A stretch of DNA of 64,000 nucleotides from Liopterus haemorrhoidalis. Taxonomy: Eukaryota > Arthropoda > Insecta > Coleoptera > Dytiscidae. The position numbers were made by a program, and so were the translations under genes. Location: positions 21,185,713 to 21,249,712 of the forward strand of contig OZ020616.1 of NCBI GenBank assembly GCA_963971575.1. The letters run 5' to 3'. The notes below the pieces were generated by a model. It was given only the letters and a program-made list of their open reading frames with translations, had not been told where the DNA came from and did no database searches. Shown one piece after another: positions 1-10,014 of this stretch (positions are counted from its first letter, which is position 1; each line of letters opens with the position of its first letter).

Positions 1-258
1 TAATTATAAAGTCATCTTGCCGACAAAGTAAGAACAGACAAACATTTGTCTATATGTACTCGTATGCTCGTTGACAGGACAAGGCACCGGACTGTATAGG
101 GATTTGCAGTACAGTGACTGTATAAAGACAGTGTGGCCATATGAACTGTACCCGCCATGTTTATTCCAGATTTGTATTGAGTTATATGGAATAAATGTTA
201 AAATATCCTAATATATTATAATATTTCTTAAATTTTTAATAGTTTTACGTATTTATGT

Positions 259-284
259 TTATATATATATATATATATATATAT
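259..284. repeat. (TA)n microsatellite
   Basis: A short run of alternating T and A inside MITE A. The sister copy near 21036 has only a few units, so the tract length differs between copies. Confidence 0.85.
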
Positions 285-347
285 GTGAATATCAATTTAT
301 TGTTAAGAAAAAACATGTATATGATTCAACATTTATTAAGATAAATA

Positions 348-1263
348 CAAGGTGTCTCAAAAGAAATTTTATATTTATTTAGCTTACTGCGTGAACGCAA
401 CGTATCCGAGGGGCGCGGGGGTTATTTCAATCGGTAGCCTGGCTCTTGGGAATTCAGTCGCTATGGAGCGTTTCTCGGGAGCAGACCGCGCGTTATGCGT
501 GCGAGAGTTTTACAAAAACGGTGATTCGGCGACTGTAGCGCGTAGAAAATTCTGCAGTATTCGAGGTTTTCGCCACTTAAATGATGCGCCAAGCATTCCT
601 CTCATTCGACATTGGGTTAAAAAGTTTGAAGAGACTGGTACAACGCTGGATAAATCAAAATCCGGGCGACCTAGGTCATCAAGAACGGTAGAAAACGTGG
701 AGAATGTTAATCAGTCTGTTCGTGACGACCCGAACCTTTCAATTCGGAAGCGCGCAAGTGCTTTAAATGTGCATAGATCATCATTACATCGCATTATGCA
801 CAAAGACCTAAAGCTGCACCCCTACAAAATTCAATTGGTGCAAGAATTCAAGCCCCAAGATGCCAGTCAGAGGCTTAATTCTCAGGAAAATTGATCTCCC
901 GGAGAGGTGACATAAATTGGCCTCCACGCAGTCCAGATTTAACCCCTATGGACTTTTTCCTGTGGAGTTATCTTAAATCTAAAGTTTACGCCAATAAACC
1001 GACTTCACTGGCGCATTTGAAAGAAAATATCCGTCACGAAATGGCAGCCATCCCTGAGTCCACCTGCCGAGACGTCATAAGTAATTTTACTGTTCGATTA
1101 AATCAGTGCCGAGAACGCGAGGGTCTACATTTAGACGATATTATTTTTAAGAAATAAATCCCCAAAATGTGTATTTTAATAATTAATAAACATTTTTTCT
1201 ATATACGGCTTACTTTTTTTTTAATCGATTCACTAAATATAAAATTTCTTTTGAGACACCTTG
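348..1263 (+). mobile_element. Internally deleted Tc1/mariner-superfamily element
   Basis: The ends are inverted repeats of about 30 bp starting CAAGGTGTCTCAAAAGAAAT, with TA duplications at 346-347 and 1264-1265. The sister MITE copy has a single TA (21103-21104) at the same position, with flanks matching on both sides, so it is the unoccupied site. The element is 916 bp and encodes a transposase that lacks its central catalytic part. Confidence 0.93.
463..1157 (+). pseudogene. Mariner-like transposase, deleted core
   Basis: The first ATG of the likely protein is at 463 (MERFSGADRALCV). The N-terminal half is a DUF4817-type helix-turn-helix: a VREFYKNGDSATVARRKF segment followed by a WVKKFEETGT motif and a GRPRSSRT linker. 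The frame ends at 892-894. An overlapping second frame (from 891) carries the C-terminal PRSPDLTPMDFFLW motif, which holds the third acidic residue of the DDE/D catalytic triad, and runs to the stop at 1155. The first two aspartates and the stretch between are missing, so no active transposase can be made. The break is an internal deletion combined with a frame change near 880-895. It could only be mobilised in trans. Confidence 0.88.
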
Positions 1264-1652
1264 TATTAAAATTGCCTACCGATGAAGGTATTTTTTTGAA
1301 ATGTTTGCAACATAAAAAGAAAACAAATGAAAAAAATTCTTAAAAATGGAAATGAAAAGAAATAAAAGAGATATGTTTTTATTATTTTAAAATTTTATTT
1401 GAGGACCTATAAAAACTAAAACATTTTTTTTATAAAAACGGGAGTTACATTTTAATTTGAATATTTTAAATTTAAGAAAACAAGTTCAAACAGGACATTA
1501 GAATTAGAATAAAAAGATAGGGAAAAAATGATGATAAGGTTCTATAAAAATTAGAGAACCCAACATTTCTCTAATTTTTGGGACGCATGTTTATATATAT
1601 AAAAAATAGGATATTTTCATATTAAAAAAGAATAAGCAGAACATGTTATATA

Positions 1653-2068
1653 CCCTGAGTTCAAAAAGAAATTACATAAGAGTTGGCGATGGAAAAATAA
1701 AATAATGTACAGAGTGATTATTTAATGGCGAGACGACGTCACCGAATTTTACGTGCTGTCTAGCAGAAATACTGGTGAATACTATGACTATAGTAACTAT
1801 GATTATGAAGAAAAAAAGATTATGCGCATGCGCGCATAATCGCCTGCTACGATGTGTATAAAACGGCAAATTATTAAAACTTCCAGTGACGTCGTCTCGC
1901 CATTAAATAATCACTCTGTATAATACAAGCTTTATGTAACAATAAATAACTTATGACAACAAGAGTGATTTAATTAATTCAGACAGTAAATTAATTCTAA
2001 AGCTTTCTGTTGACATTACTTTTATTTTCCATAGCCAACCCTTATGCAATTTCTTTTTGAACTCATGG
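1653..2068. mobile_element. TA-flanked MITE family C, copy 1
   Basis: Inverted repeats of roughly 45-50 bp beginning CC(C/A)TGAGTTCAAAAAG, with TA on both sides (1651-1652, 2069-2070). It is present in both copies of MITE A (second copy 21494-21694), so it was there before that family spread. This copy is longer because MITE B is inserted in it at 1710-1918. Confidence 0.82.
1710..1918. mobile_element. TA-flanked MITE family B, 209 bp
   Basis: Perfect inverted repeats of 33 bp begin CAGAGTGATTATTTAATGGC, with TA duplications at 1708-1709 and 1919-1920. The block is absent at the matching point of the sister copy near 21549. It contains a small GC-rich palindrome (ATGCGCATGCGCGCAT) and no coding sequence. 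Confidence 0.93.
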
Positions 2069-2717
2069 TATATATGATATATTAATAAAGAAAATTGATG
2101 TATATATTATCAATTATGCATTTATTCAACTAAAATTATGGTCAGGTGTAAAATAAAATGAAATCAGCATGGAATAACATTAAAATTAATGAAAGTAAAT
2201 ACTTCTTATAATTGTGAAGCCATCCATTGATTTACTGGCATAATAGTTTTTATGTTCATTTAGCCTTTTTTTTTCCAGCAATTTTAAACCTAAACATAAC
2301 AAAACGTTTCATTATTTTCAATTTTAATTTGTGACAATTTAAAATATGTGCACAGTTTACATTATCTGCATTACTCATTACGCATCACAAACACAACAAT
2401 ATTCACTATTAAACGTCTAAATATACGTATATTATTTGAAAATATCACTTAAATCTGTTGAAACACAAGCTAAACACATGTAAACCATATATAATCTGTA
2501 ACAAAGTTGGAAGAGATATGGCGGATTTCAGCTCGACCAATAGAAAATGAGACCATCGTATGGCCACACTGTCTTTATACAGTCACTGTAAATTGCAGCT
2601 AAGCACCCTACCATCTGGTGAGCGTTTCATGAACTTGTGTACATCATATAACATTTCGTTTTGTGTATTGGTTTTGTATGAAGTTTGTTTTTAAAGTTTT
2701 ATTATAATCATTGAAAA

Positions 2718-2975
2718 ATGTATAATACATATTGTTGTGTGCCTATGTGCAATTCATTGAAAAGAAGAAACCCGGAAATATCGTTTCATTTGTTTCCACT
2801 AATATCAGACACCGTATGGTTCGAAACAAAATTGGGAAAGCAAGAGGTTAGGAATCGACGCGATGTTTAGATAAACAATTTAAAAATTGGAAAAAAAGTG
2901 AGCCCTTGTATCAAAGTTTGCTCATTACATTTTAATGATAGTGACTACAAAAAATATTTTCAATTTTGTATTTAT
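2718..2975 (+). pseudogene. THAP zinc-finger relic
   Basis: An ATG at 2718 opens a short frame whose protein starts with a C-x4-C pair (CVPMC) followed by a basic stretch and FHLFP, the usual opening of a THAP domain. A different frame near 2915-2945 gives KVCSLHFNDSDY, matching the closing C-x2-H of the C2CH module. A stop near 2868 and at least one frame change separate the halves. THAP domains are the DNA-binding part of many Harbinger-related and P-type transposases, so this probably belongs to the ISL2EU-like element to the right. Its 3' end stops where the large palindrome starts. Confidence 0.6.
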
Positions 2976-3910
2976 TATCGCATATCTTGAAAATTCCTGT
3001 TATTGTGTGTGGGTTTGTAATGCACAAGTTTGTAGGCATAATGGATAAATCTTTATGAACTCTCTGTTTTTTTCAGTGACTCCACACAATATTATATGCC
3101 CAGCATTGTAGATTTCTACCCCTTGGTAAACAACACGGGAATTATTATTTCCCCCAATACAGTTAAAATAATCGACAATGGAAAACCGCCATAACTTAAA
3201 ACTAGATCACAAAATGTAGTATTTTAGATGTTTACAAGTAATGTCACTTCACAAAATCAGAAAATCCCAAACAATTATTTATTTTTTGTCGTTTTTTGAT
3301 ACACTTTTCGCTATTATTTACTAGTAAATGTCAAGTGGTATCTGATTTAGAATGGTTTCAAAAAAATCCGCTTGGCGCTACGATCTTAAAATTTTTCTCC
3401 TATAGGGGAAAAATTTTAAGATCGTAGCGCCACGCGGAAATTTTTGAAACGACTGTAAAACAGATAACACTTGACATTTATTAGTAAATAATAGCGAAAA
3501 GTGTATCAAAAAACGACAAAAAATAAATAATTGTATGCGATTTTCTGATTTTGTTTTAAAATTTTATAATCAAGTAAGTATACACACGTATTGTGAGGAC
3601 ATTTTTTTAAGTGACATTACTTGTAAACATCTTACATACTACATTTTGTAATCTAGTTTTAGGTTATGGCGGCACAGTTTTCCATTGTCGATTATTTTAA
3701 TTATATTGGGTGAAATAATAATTCCCGTGTTGTTTACGAAGGGGAAGAAGTCTACAATGCTGGACATATAATATTGTGTGGGGTCACTGAAGAAAACAGA
3801 GATTTCATAAAGATTTATGCATTATGCCTACAGACTTCTGCATTACAATCAAACTCACACACCATAACAGGGATCTGCAAGATATGCGATAATAAATATA
3901 AAATTGAAAA
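2948..3910. repeat. Large imperfect palindrome, arms ~455 and ~508 bp
   Basis: The sequence from about 2948 to 3402 is the reverse complement of 3403 to about 3910, with almost no spacer (centre ...TTCTCCTATAGGGGAA...). The right arm contains an extra block of about 55 bp near 3560-3620. Its outer part is coding sequence of the YqaJ/SWIM gene, so the left arm is an inverted partial duplicate of that exon. Confidence 0.85.
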
Positions 3911-5241
3911 TATTATTTGTACCTGTAAGGCAGGAAAAAGCAGAAAATGCAAGCATACCTATATCAGCTGTTTTATTATCGTGTACCAGGGGTACATAGT
4001 TTTTGATTATTAAGGCATAATTAAGCCGTTGTAATTTTTTGAATGTTTGACATTGTACTTAATTCGATTTTTTTTTGTTTGCTACCGCTTTTTTATGTTT
4101 TAGAAATTCTTTGGATAAATTGGAGGAATTGTTCCATGTGCGTGGTCCTCCCAAAAATCTGAAACACGGGATACATATAAAGCAGTACCTGTCCCTAAAA
4201 TGCCTTGTTTCATTAACAAAAAGAGGAGCGACGTTAATATTAATATTGATAAGGAGAAATTCAGGCTACGGTTTATAAAAAATTTAGAAAACTCTGCTGT
4301 ATCCCTGAATAGGTATTTAATGTTAATAGTATATAAATTGTGTAATATGATACAATTGTTCTTATTCACTTTTAGTGTTGGTAGAAGAAGTTGCCTTCTT
4401 TATCAAGAAATGATGGCTCTTTTAATTTTTATAATATTTTAAGTAATGCTTGTCAATCTCCGTTAATGATGGAATTATCTAATAGCAAAATCGAGTTTGT
4501 AAATGATTTCTGCAAACAAACATATGAGGAAAAATTTTTATATGATACTGATGAAATAATCGAGACAACTAAATCCTCAAAATTTTGCTGGCATCAAGAG
4601 CGACAGTTTCGGGTAACTGGTTCGAGGATTTATGAACTATACACTTACAATGGATTGGACTGGAAAAAGAAATCCAGAACATATTTCTTTCCTAAATCTT
4701 TTAGTAACAAATATATAGAACATGGCTTGAGAGAGGAAAAGAATGCACGAGAATTATATATTCAATCGACTGGTTCGCAAGTGGTTGAATGTGGTCTAGT
4801 GGTTAGTGAATATAATCCTTGGTTGGGTTATTCTCCAGACGGCATCATTTTTAATGTCGAAGAACGTCCTGAAGCTTTATTAGAAATAAAGTGTCCATTT
4901 TCTGGTAAATGTTATTTTTGAAAATTAAATTAAGATTTAAATTTTTTTTTTTTTTTCCAGGAGCATCAGAAAGTATTGGAAATATTTTAAATGACTTAAA
5001 CTATATTATATCAGAGAATGACACATTTTCACTTAAAAATAAGTATTATGCTCAAATACAAATAGGAATGTCATTGTTGAATGTGTCGTATTGTCATTTT
5101 GTGATTTATTGTTCACATGATAAAAGTATGATGATAATAGAAATTCCATACGATTATCAATATACCGAAAAAATTATTCGTACTGTAAAAACAATTTTTT
5201 TTAATAATATGCTACATATTGCATGTGACAAGGATTTTTAA
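3727..5241 (+). pseudogene. YqaJ-type exonuclease with SWIM finger (ISL2EU second ORF), decayed
   Basis: This reads as a multi-exon gene. The first visible exon encodes EEVYNAGHIILCGV and then a SWIM-type zinc finger (CTCKAGKSRKCKH), ending near 3985 at a GT donor. An AG acceptor at 4102-4103 opens the next exon, which needs a one-base shift near 4125-4135 to continue into CAWSSQ...VPKMPCF. A GT-AG intron (about 4313-4376) leads to the nuclease domain: SPDG, EIKCPFSG, then after another intron (4903-4960) YYAQIQIGM. These are the D, ExK and Q positions of the lambda-exonuclease/YqaJ fold. The stop is at 5239 and an AATAAA-rich tail follows. ISL2EU elements are known to carry a YqaJ gene beside a DDE transposase, as here. 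The frameshift and missing start make it a probable pseudogene. Confidence 0.78.
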
Positions 5242-5358
5242 ATAAATAAATAAATACTAATTATTTAAATAAAAAAATATTTTTATTAACCAGCATAATG
5301 AAATGATTAATTATAATACATAAAAATTCTAAGTATAATAGGTTTTAAAATTTACAAA

Positions 5359-6630
5359 TTATTCTTTTAAAAATTTATCTTCACTCAAAATGGGTGTTGA
5401 TAAATTTGTAACTCCACAAGCAATAGTAAATATCCTATCTATGTGGGGGACCAATCCCCAAGGCAGCTTTCCACCCAATATTTTAAATACTTTTATCCTT
5501 TGATTGACCTTTTCTATATGGACACGAGCTGCTGCTAATTTTTTATTGAAGATAGCTTCATTTTCATCCAATTGATTTTTTCTTTGCAGAAATGTTGGTC
5601 GATATATTTTTATATTATATTTTCTACAAATATCGTCTACCAAAAAACCTTTGTCGATCATTATAGCCGAGTTCTCTTTCAATTGGTTGACAAGACCACT
5701 ATTTTCAAAAATGATCTTATCTGATGCACGTCCACCATATGGTTGGCTAACAAAAGTTATCAGGCCTGCTGGTGATACACCAGTCATAAACTTGACTGTC
5801 TGTGCGCCCTTGTAATGTGAATAGAATCGAATACGGCAACATAAGCATTTTGGAGTTTGCGTAACTATTTCCATACAGTCAAGCACTATTACGGTGTCTT
5901 GAAAATCTTGGAAACTTATCGGCATATTTTTATAAATCTCTTCATTTGAAGGGAAATAAATAACCGATTCTAGAACTTTTGCCAATATATCAATTGTGTC
6001 TAGAATGTATGTCTTGCATAATGTATTCGTCAAGCCAAAAAGAACTGCCAAAATTGAATAACTAACATTTAGTTTCAATTTAACAAATGTTAGAAAAACA
6101 CGTTCCCGTATTGTCAATTTATGTATGCGTATATCTACGTATACCTCTTCAATTGACGAAACTATTGTATCAAATAATTTAAAGCTATTTAAACCTGTTA
6201 AACTTGTCAAGGCACTTTCAGACTTGATAAAATTTAGCAGAGTTAATTTTTCTGGTGTATTAACTTGACAACTAAAGTCACTAAATTTAACAGGCTTATC
6301 AGAGCTCTCAGTATTTACTAAATCTAGTAAAGCATTAGCAGCCTCTATCTCAGGTACATCATGTTCTTCCAATTCTTCTTCTACTTGACAGAACTCGTCG
6401 ACAACGGGCACATCCGTGAATTCTTTAACACGATTTCTTGATTCCTCTTGTTCTGATGTAGTAGCAGTACTTGTTGATGGCACTGATGTTGATACACTGC
6501 CATGAATAATATCTGGTAATATTTGTGACGGAACTGCTGTTTTCTTCAAATTTCTTCGTTTCATACTGAAATTGAATATTATTTTTATAGTAACATAAAA
6601 TAAGGGTAAAAATTCTGTATACGTATCCAT
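5359..6630 (-). CDS. DDE_Tnp_4 transposase of an ISL2EU/Harbinger-like element
   Basis: A 423-codon open frame without breaks. The N-terminal 130 residues are acidic and Ser/Thr-rich. The catalytic DDE domain follows, with VIVLDCMEI (first D), AIMIDKGF (second D) and ARVHIEKVNQ (E), plus the YSHYKGAQTVKFMTG and GGRASDK motifs shared by THAP-linked transposases of this class. A GT-AG acceptor-like TTTCAG lies just upstream of the second Met (6564), so the true protein may start in an upstream exon. No THAP exon is visible upstream on this strand. The gene converges with the YqaJ gene, leaving a gap of 117 bp. The frame is full length for the catalytic part, so it may be functional or recently so. 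Confidence 0.85.
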   Translation of the reverse strand: MDTYTEFLPLFYVTIKIIFNFSMKRRNLKKTAVPSQILPDIIHGSVSTSVPSTSTATTSEQEESRNRVKEFTDVPVVDEFCQVEEELEEHDVPEIEAANALLDLVNTESSDKPVKFSDFSCQVNTPEKLTLLNFIKSESALTSLTGLNSFKLFDTIVSSIEEVYVDIRIHKLTIRERVFLTFVKLKLNVSYSILAVLFGLTNTLCKTYILDTIDILAKVLESVIYFPSNEEIYKNMPISFQDFQDTVIVLDCMEIVTQTPKCLCCRIRFYSHYKGAQTVKFMTGVSPAGLITFVSQPYGGRASDKIIFENSGLVNQLKENSAIMIDKGFLVDDICRKYNIKIYRPTFLQRKNQLDENEAIFNKKLAAARVHIEKVNQRIKVFKILGGKLPWGLVPHIDRIFTIACGVTNLSTPILSEDKFLKE

Positions 6631-6776
6631 TTCGAAGGCTTAGGTATAAACTTTACTTTAAATAAAACAGCTTTTGCAGTATATGTAATTATATTTAAAC
6701 AATTAATAAAATTAATACTCAACAATATAACTAAATTTGGTCCATAATATCTGTGGATGTTCTTAACCAAAATTAC

Positions 6777-6911
6777 TAATGGCCGGTTGCTAAAGTAAGA
6801 ATTATCCCTAACTCGATTTAAAATCATTTGTTTTTGTATGTTGTAAGATATGAAAACAAATGATTTTAACTTGAGTTAGAGAAAACTCTTACATTAGCAA
6901 CCCGCCATAAG
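6777..6911. mobile_element. Short fold-back element
   Basis: Two arms of about 58 bp pair around a spacer near 6836-6852. The left arm starts GGCCGGTTGCTAAAGTAAG and the right arm ends ATTAGCAACCCGCCAT. No clear target duplication was found. It lies upstream of the ISL2EU-like transposase and may have replaced or separated its 5' exon. Confidence 0.7.
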
Positions 6912-6983
6912 TGCTTCAATGGGTACGTGAACAAAATTTGAACCAAAATAAATATTATATTTATGAAATTCCTACCTTGTGAT

Positions 6984-7803
6984 CAGAGATGGGCGTCTAC
7001 GCGTAAACTTGAATTTTTTACGTCTACGTGTAAATTTACCGTAGACAGCGTAGAGAAGTGTAGACTGTGTAGACACGTAGAATCTAGCGTAGAATAATGA
7101 AAAGTGAGGTTATGTAACGTTTAAAAAATAAAATACCGCCAGTTTTAAGTAGAAGAAGAAGTAAAGAACTCAAATTTAATATTTTTGACAGCTTCCTGAT
7201 CCTTCCTGATTAAAACAACTGCTAACTTTTAATTTTAATTTTACTTTAATAGTTCATACAGACAGAAACCAAGTAATTTATATAGTCCATAACAACATAC
7301 GATTTGTGAGATAACATTTTTGGAAACAATATATGTAATTAGAACTACATAAAATTGAAATAAACATAAACATTAAAGTAAATTTAAACTATTGTCAACT
7401 GACAATAACTGAAGCGCCTCTAGTGAGATTTTGAGAAACTGACGGTTGTAGGATAGTCGAGTTTGTGACAAGCATGGGAATATGTTCTTAGAAGTGGAAA
7501 GACAGTTAAAGACCATTTTAGAGTGTGTTCCCGTGTGTTTCAATAAATATCACATGGATTTACCATTGAACCTGTCAAAAATATCCTACCAAAGTCAGCC
7601 ATGATGTGAATGCAGTAGCGCCTCTATCGGTAGTGTCAGATGCCAATTACCATTCTATTATTTCAAATATTACATTTAAATGTACTGCGCATGTACAGTT
7701 TACATTCTACATTCGACACGTAAACAAAGGCATATTCTACTTGACATGTTTACGCGTAAAATCTACATTAGTCTACATCATGTATTCTACGCGCCCATCA
7801 CTG
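6984..7803. mobile_element. hAT-type non-autonomous element, 820 bp
   Basis: The ends are CAGAGATGGGCG and its partner CGCCCATCACTG, with an exact 8-bp target duplication CTTGTGAT at 6976-6983 and 7804-7811. Repeated GTAGAC/GTAGAA words cluster near both ends, as expected for subterminal transposase-binding sites in hAT elements. No transposase frame is visible. Confidence 0.92.
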
Positions 7804-7867
7804 CTTGTGATAAAGAAGTCACTGTCATTAAAATGGGGAAAAATGTAGAATAGTGGACGACTGCGAC

Positions 7868-7936
7868 GCACACACACACACACACGCACACGCACACGCA
7901 CACGCACACGCACACGCACACACACACACACACACA
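7868..7936. repeat. (CA)n/(CACACG)n microsatellite
   Basis: Alternating CA and CG-containing hexamers over about 70 bp. It sits at the edge of the repeat fragment to its right, just as a GT-rich tract sits inside the fuller copy at 35927-36611. Confidence 0.9.
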
Positions 7937-8060
7937 CTTCGAAAATAGGTTTTTTGGATTCCCTGGACCATGAACCGTGGTCATCAGTCAAAATCTCGAC
8001 ATCGAAAATTTTCGCGATTACAATACTTGCCCCTTATATATTAAGGTCGGGCAAGTAAAA
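7937..8060 (-). repeat. Truncated copy of the GGGCAAGT-end dispersed repeat
   Basis: The stretch matches, in reverse orientation, the start of the element at 35927-36611, from its microsatellite to its terminal ACTTGCCC...GGGCAAGT arrangement. Only about 125 bp of unique sequence are kept. The function and class of the family are not recognised. Confidence 0.72.
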
Positions 8061-8500
8061 ATCGTTATCCACATTGATACAAATATATCTCTATATTTAT
8101 ATAAAGAAAAATCTTAAATGAGTCAAATTTAAGGCAGGTATCTAGCTACTGGCCTCAAGTCACACTCACTATTCGCTCAAATTTGACAGCAGTGGCGCAC
8201 ACGGGAATTTATTTTGGGGGGGCCTGAAATACAAGTGATGACTTAAAATAAAAACAAGGTCCTCACTTCTGAAATATAAGTGATGCCCTAAAAACAAAAA
8301 AGGTCCTCATCTCTATTTTTAAATACATATATTTGACCATGGTGATGAAACATTTGGTATTTCCCTCTTTCTTGGGGGGCTATCCCCCCCCCCCCAAAGA
8401 AAAATTTGTGCTTTTTCTTCGCAATCGTAAAAACTGAAGAAAAACATTGTGGGTGCACCCTTTAATTAGTCAGAGACTACTTCTTTGGAAACTATCAGTG
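8061..8500. other. Gene-free stretch with a probable hAT-MITE fragment
   Basis: From 8192 the sequence CAGTGGCGCACACGGG resembles the left end of the small hAT-type elements nearby. It is followed by G-runs, C-runs and two copies of an AGGTCCTCA(C/T)TTCTGAAAT-like word. No matching right end or 8-bp duplication could be fixed. Nothing coding is seen. Confidence 0.4.
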
Positions 8501-8768
8501 TGGTTGCCCTTTGACCACTGGTGGTCCTTCGCAAAATTTGAATGATCCGAAAAGGTTTCCACATGATTATTTTTGAGTTTTTTTATGATCCTTTGAACAT
8601 TTTTAGTGATTTTTGTTCATTTATCAGTGATTTTTTATTACTGAGATATAATATGTAGTCTACACATACAATAAATATAGTTAATAGTACATTTATTTTT
8701 TGTGGTCCGCGGTTGAAAATTAAATATTTTACTGGTCCGTTATACGTTTTCGGTTGAGAAACGCTGAC
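8501..8768. mobile_element. Possible hAT-type MITE
   Basis: The left side begins CAGTGTGGTTGCCC and the right side, read in reverse, CAGCGTTTCTCAACC. The GGTCC and GTCCGCGG words are common near hAT ends. The flanking 8-bp words differ (GAAACTAT and ACATAAAT), so boundaries and class are uncertain. Confidence 0.35.
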
Positions 8769-8784
8769 ATAAATTAATAAGGAT

Positions 8785-9166
8785 CAGAGCCGGCGGAAGC
8801 GGCCATGCTAGGCATACGGGAGCCGCTGCTAGGGGGCGCTGACGTGAGATTTGAAAGGGCGCCCAATGCCAAATAAATGTAAGAAAAAGTGAGGACCTTT
8901 TTTTTTTTATGTCTTCACTTGAAATTTAGACGTGTGGACCTTTTTTTGTTTAGGTCTTCGCTTGAAATTTAGATGTGAGGAACTTTTTTTATGTCTTCAC
9001 TTGAAATTTAGAAGTGAGGACCCTTTTTTAGGTCTTTGAAATTTAAAACGGAAGATTTTTTTTTAAGTCCTCATTTGACATGCTCGAAAAAAGCTAGTCA
9101 CGCCCTGCCTAGAGGCGCTCATTTAAATCTTGCCTACGGGCGCCACAGACCCTTGCGCCGGCTCTG
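8785..9166. mobile_element. hAT-type MITE, 382 bp
   Basis: The ends are CAGAGCCGGCG and CGCCGGCTCTG with an exact 8-bp duplication ATAAGGAT at 8777-8784 and 9167-9174. The middle holds a tandem repeat of about 50 bp. No coding sequence is seen. Confidence 0.92.
8886..9080. repeat. ~50-bp tandem repeat inside the MITE
   Basis: About four imperfect units, each with GTGAGGACC, a T-run, GTCTTC and ACTTGAAATTTAGA. Similar words (AGGTCCTCACT) occur in the neighbouring elements at 8192-8330 and 9734-10014. Confidence 0.75.
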
Positions 9167-9390
9167 ATAAGGATTAATAAATTATGCAAGGACTTGTGTG
9201 CTTATCTGAAGAAGTATTTGGGATGTGTAAAAATACGTTTGATGAATTGCTGTCCATGAATATGTATATACGAAGCATGTATTTGCAAAGCTCTGCAATC
9301 CGCGGATATCTGTCTTTATTTACATTATCCGAATTTTGCGAATTTTGTGAATTTGAATTATGCGACTTTAACAAGTTTTAACATGTGCAC

Positions 9391-9553
9391 CAGTGGCGTA
9401 AGCAGAGGGGATTAGGGGATACCCCCCCCAAAATTCGAAAAGTACTTAAATTATAATTATCGCATTTCAAAACTGCGCCCTTTTCAATACGAATAAATTT
9501 CAATGTGAAAAAATCACACCCCCTCCCGAAATATTTTTCTGCGTACACCACTG
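9391..9553. mobile_element. hAT-type MITE, 163 bp
   Basis: Inverted ends CAGTGGCGTAAGCAGA and TCTGCGTACACCACTG with an exact 8-bp duplication ATGTGCAC at 9383-9390 and 9554-9561. The sequences either side probably formed one stretch before insertion. Confidence 0.93.
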
Positions 9554-9733
9554 ATGTGCACAGCATGTATTTTTGCGCAATTCCTTTAAAGAATGACACT
9601 GATTGAGTTGATTTAAATATTTTGAGACTGTGTTCAGCACGTAATTGGAAAAATTTAACAGCTATTCTGTCGGTCATGTACCCGCTTCTGTCTGTTTACA
9701 CTGGTTTAATTCTAACAGGTTAATTTGTCAATA

Positions 9734-10014
9734 GGTAGGCTGACCAGATTTTTTTACAGAAATGGAGTATGTTTTGTAGCCAGAGCCGTAGCAAAGGTCC
9801 TCACTCTAGAAATACAAGTGATGAGCAAAAAAAAAAAAAAGATGCTTACTCTGGAAATACAAATGATGAGAGAATAAAAAAAGGTCCTTACTCAGTGATT
9901 GATGAGCAAGAAAAAGAGTATATTGAGAGTTCTTTTATAAAAAGTAAGAGTAAAGAGGATTTAAGTAGAAAAGAGTATAATACTTTAAAAAAGAGAACGT
10001 CTGGTCAGCCTACC
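9734..10014. mobile_element. Small inverted-repeat element with AATA duplication
   Basis: The ends GGTAGGCTGACCAGA and TCTGGTCAGCCTACC are flanked by AATA on both sides (9730-9733, 10015-10018). A 4-bp duplication excludes hAT and Tc1/mariner, and I do not recognise the superfamily. The interior contains an open frame (9769-10026) rich in Ser, Lys and Glu, with a repeated R/G-N-T-x-DE motif made from three diverged tandem units; it is probably not a real gene. Confidence 0.7.

Larger units (their letters stand above)
112..2588. mobile_element. TA-flanked MITE family A, copy 1 (carries nested insertions)
   Basis: Terminal inverted repeats of about 30 bp begin CAGTGACTGTATAAAGACAG and are flanked by TA on both sides (110-111, 2589-2590). 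TA duplication with CAGT ends fits a non-autonomous Tc1/mariner or pogo-like element. No transposase of its own is visible. A second copy at 20885-22215 is collinear but lacks two blocks found here (348-1263 and 1710-1918), so those are later insertions. The core is AT-rich and non-coding. Confidence 0.88.

Noticed and set aside
352..462. Upstream extension of the mariner transposase frame
   Set aside because: It begins at a GTG inside the terminal repeat. The family start is the ATG at 463.
1672..1869. Minus-strand frame with a hydrophobic stretch
   Set aside because: It covers MITE B and its flanks. The hydrophobic residues come from AT-rich sequence.
8501..8768. Confident hAT insertion
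   Set aside because: The ends look right, but the flanking 8-bp words do not match, so it is listed only as possible.
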